From the NCBI GenBank assembly GCA_002478955.1, contig DLKK01000020.1, forward strand, positions 18,846 through 25,562: a DNA stretch of 6,717 bases, in the 5' to 3' direction. Positions 5,243 to 6,717 of this stretch are shown here, one piece after another. The stretch comes from Treponema sp. UBA7590 (GTDB lineage Bacteria > Spirochaetota > Spirochaetia > Treponematales > Treponemataceae). Numbering within the stretch: position 1 is the stretch's first letter; each line of letters starts with the position of its first letter. Position numbers and translations under genes: made by a program. The notes under the pieces are model-generated. The model saw only the letters and a list, made by a program, of their open reading frames with translations. It made no database searches and was not told the origin of the DNA.

Positions 5243-6457
5243 TTAATTTCTAATGTTTCTTACTGTAACATCAAGCTGACTCTGAATTTCCTGATCCGAA
5301 AGATTTTTTCCATCCGAAAGAACCACTCCAAGAACCAATGCAGGATTCCAGAAACTGCTGCCTATTCTTTGTGTGGAACTATATTTTGTCTGCTCTGCCA
5401 TAGCAGCAATTGCAGGTGATTTTTGCACAAGCGGATTAGATGCCGCATTCAAATTGACAGGACATTCGCCCTTGGCCTGACAAATCATAAGTTGAGTCTT
5501 TTCATCAGAAAGCCATTCCGCAAGCTTTAATGCCCATTCTTTATTTTCAGAATTTGATTTTACGCCAACCAGCTTGTATCCGGCAAAACTGTACATCTGC
5601 AAATCTTTTCCATTTACATTATAAGTCGGCAACTTTACCGCAGCGTAATCTTTTCCCCACATATCAGAAATAGTATTAGCGTTCCATGCGCCACTTACAG
5701 CCGCAACAACTTTTCCGTCTTTCATCAGACTTAAAGCCTCATCATTGGTTGCGCATACAAACGCCGGATTAGAAGCAAGCCTGATAACAGCCTTTGCAAC
5801 ATCAATTCCTTTGATTTTTGTGTTCGTGGCGTTCCAGTTGCAGAAATTCTTTGCGCCATTGCTGCGGTAAACTTCAAGTCCGGCAGCCTTAAAAAATGAA
5901 TAAAGATACCAGCCGTTCTTTAAGTCCATCGCAACCTGTTTTCCGTTCTGGCCGGCAACCTTTAGAATCTGTTCAAAGGAACCAACATCATCCGAATTAA
6001 TATATTTTTTGTTGTAATAAAGAAAATAACCGTTTCCGGATAATTGCGGAAAAGCGTAAAGTTTTCCGTCTTCTGATGCAGTCTTTACAGCTTCAGCCGC
6101 AGATCCATTGTATTCGTCAAAAACTTTCTTTGCCGTTTCAGCAGGAATTTCAAGAAGCAAATCCTGGCCAATCAAAGTTTCAATCTGGTCATCCGCAAAG
6201 ACAAAAACATCAGCCGCAAGATCAGGATTCGCCATCAAGTCTGAGCTGCAATAAGCTGAAGGTTGCTCGATAACTGTAAAATTGAAAGACGCTTCTTTTG
6301 AATAAAAAGATTTAAACTCGTTAAGCCGCTTGGAAACAACACCCAGCGTTCCATCATCCGCCCATACAGAAAGATTTATTTTTGGCTTCGCATTAACAGC
6401 CGCGCAAAAAAATAAACCAACAAAAACAAGCGCCTTCACCTTGAATGTCTTGAGCAT
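5243..6457 (-). CDS. MalE-like periplasmic solute-binding protein (ABC family 1 type), without adjacent permease
   Basis: A 404-residue exported protein. The signal peptide has Lys3/Lys6/Lys8, a hydrophobic core to about 20 and a signal peptidase I site after AVNA (residue 23). Cys18 has no proper lipobox, so a soluble periplasmic form is likely. The mature protein follows the maltose-binding-protein layout: LSVWADDG near its start, a DVFVFADDQ region at 83-91, GKLYAFPQ at 131-138, LYYNKKY at 146-152, VVAAVSGAW at 250-258 and SSFWNPA at 367-373. Trp258 and Trp370 correspond to MalE ligand-stacking Trp230 and Trp340, while the position of MalE Trp62 seems to be Phe. A sugar or oligosaccharide ligand is a fair guess only. 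The ATG at 6457 is preferred because AGAGG ends 7 bases upstream; the adjacent TTG at 6460 would be only 4 away. No permease or ATPase gene is next to it; the downstream gene is the sensor. Confidence 0.88.
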   Translation of the reverse strand: MLKTFKVKALVFVGLFFCAAVNAKPKINLSVWADDGTLGVVSKRLNEFKSFYSKEASFNFTVIEQPSAYCSSDLMANPDLAADVFVFADDQIETLIGQDLLLEIPAETAKKVFDEYNGSAAEAVKTASEDGKLYAFPQLSGNGYFLYYNKKYINSDDVGSFEQILKVAGQNGKQVAMDLKNGWYLYSFFKAAGLEVYRSNGAKNFCNWNATNTKIKGIDVAKAVIRLASNPAFVCATNDEALSLMKDGKVVAAVSGAWNANTISDMWGKDYAAVKLPTYNVNGKDLQMYSFAGYKLVGVKSNSENKEWALKLAEWLSDEKTQLMICQAKGECPVNLNAASNPLVQKSPAIAAMAEQTKYSSTQRIGSSFWNPALVLGVVLSDGKNLSDQEIQSQLDVTVRNIRN

Positions 6458-6492
6458 CAAAATTCCTCTTTTACAAAATTATCTCCAAAGAT

Positions 6493-6498
6493 ATTATA
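6493..6498 (-). promoter_or_regulatory. -10 box of the binding-protein/HD-GYP unit
   Basis: A perfect TATAAT on the minus strand, about 35 bases upstream of the ATG at 6457. The region 16-18 bases further upstream is only a T-run, so the -35 is weak, which could mean activator dependence. Transcription would start near 6486 and give a short leader carrying the AGAGG ribosome site. Confidence 0.5.
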
Positions 6499-6558
6499 AG
6501 CCAATTTCTTCAATAAAAAAAGAATAAAATAAAAATGTGCGGAATTATTTTTGGATAA

Positions 6559-6717
6559 ATGTCGAGTTTTATAAATTCAACATAGAAATTGAATAAACTA
6601 CCAGAAAAAGCGCGTCAATTCGCTAGATAGCAAAGCTATCTTATGCGGAACGTAACATGGTATCGGACTAGGCTATCACTCCGAATAGCTCGGTTGTCGC
6701 TTTCTTTTTCTTCCCGC
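6559..6717. other. Non-coding right end with clustered inverted repeats; nothing identified
   Basis: No convincing gene is seen here. An AT-rich part carries ATTCAA/TTGAAT (6575-6580 and 6589-6594). From about 6609 the sequence changes character and holds AGATAGC/GCTATCT with loop AAA (6625-6641, 7 bp), TCGGA/TCCGA (6663-6667 and 6680-6684) and GCTAT/ATAGC (6672-6676 and 6685-6689), the last two mutually exclusive or pseudoknotted. On the minus strand a frame is open from the edge to a TAG at 6636-6638 (ending SLVRYHVTFRIR) and could be the tail of a gene, but another minus frame also stays open to 6668, so neither is favoured. A structured RNA, a repeat element or plain spacer are all possible. 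Confidence 0.35.

Noticed and set aside
5243..6457. The binding protein as a lipoprotein
   Set aside because: The residues before Cys18 (LFF) do not form a lipobox, while AVNA gives a good signal peptidase I site. Spirochaete lipoboxes are relaxed, so this is not absolute.
6600..6717. An integron attC site or a tRNA in the structured right end
   Set aside because: No GTTRRRY/RYYYAAC core pair is present, and no cloverleaf with T-loop or CCA-end pattern could be drawn.
1..6717. CRISPR array or insertion sequence
   Set aside because: No regularly spaced direct repeats and no transposase-like frame or terminal inverted repeats with target duplications were found by eye.

Overview
The window looks like a piece of a low-to-mid-GC spirochaete chromosome, most likely a Treponema relative. 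This is an inference from protein style (a divergent MurD, a shortened PurA, an HD-GYP protein and a MalE-like binding protein with no adjacent permease); I could not run a search. The left part reads on the plus strand and everything from 2441 onward reads on the minus strand.

Left (1-2348, plus): the 3' part of murD, cut by the left window edge, is followed after 18 bases by an exported zinc peptidase of the M15 D-Ala-D-Ala carboxypeptidase type. Together they form a small cell-wall pair: MurD adds D-Glu to the peptidoglycan precursor in the cytoplasm, and the M15 enzyme probably trims cross-link peptides outside the membrane.

Centre (2349-3839): the convergent junction between the peptidase and purA holds a strikingly GC-rich palindromic element (55 of 80 bases G or C at 2351-2430). 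It can act as a terminator in both directions and may be a copy of an interspersed repeat. purA (minus) encodes adenylosuccinate synthetase. It has its own likely promoter and a leader of about 86 bases, and its protein is about 24 residues short in one internal segment.

Right (3840-6457, minus): this reads as one transcription unit. A MalE-like periplasmic solute-binding protein comes first. After 51 bases comes a membrane protein with one N-terminal TM helix and a helical periplasmic domain. Overlapping that gene by 28 bases, in the -1 frame, is a TM plus HD-GYP cyclic-di-GMP phosphodiesterase. The last two reading frames look like the halves of one two-TM receptor, split by a 1-base frameshift or else made as two coupled polypeptides. 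No transporter permease is seen next to the binding protein. The most interesting reading is a binding-protein-gated c-di-GMP receptor, comparable in logic to NspS-MbaA of Vibrio cholerae but with an HD-GYP output.

Right end (6458-6717): no convincing gene. It holds the promoter of the binding-protein gene, a tiny open frame reading MCGIIFG, and a region rich in short inverted repeats that may be structured or repetitive.
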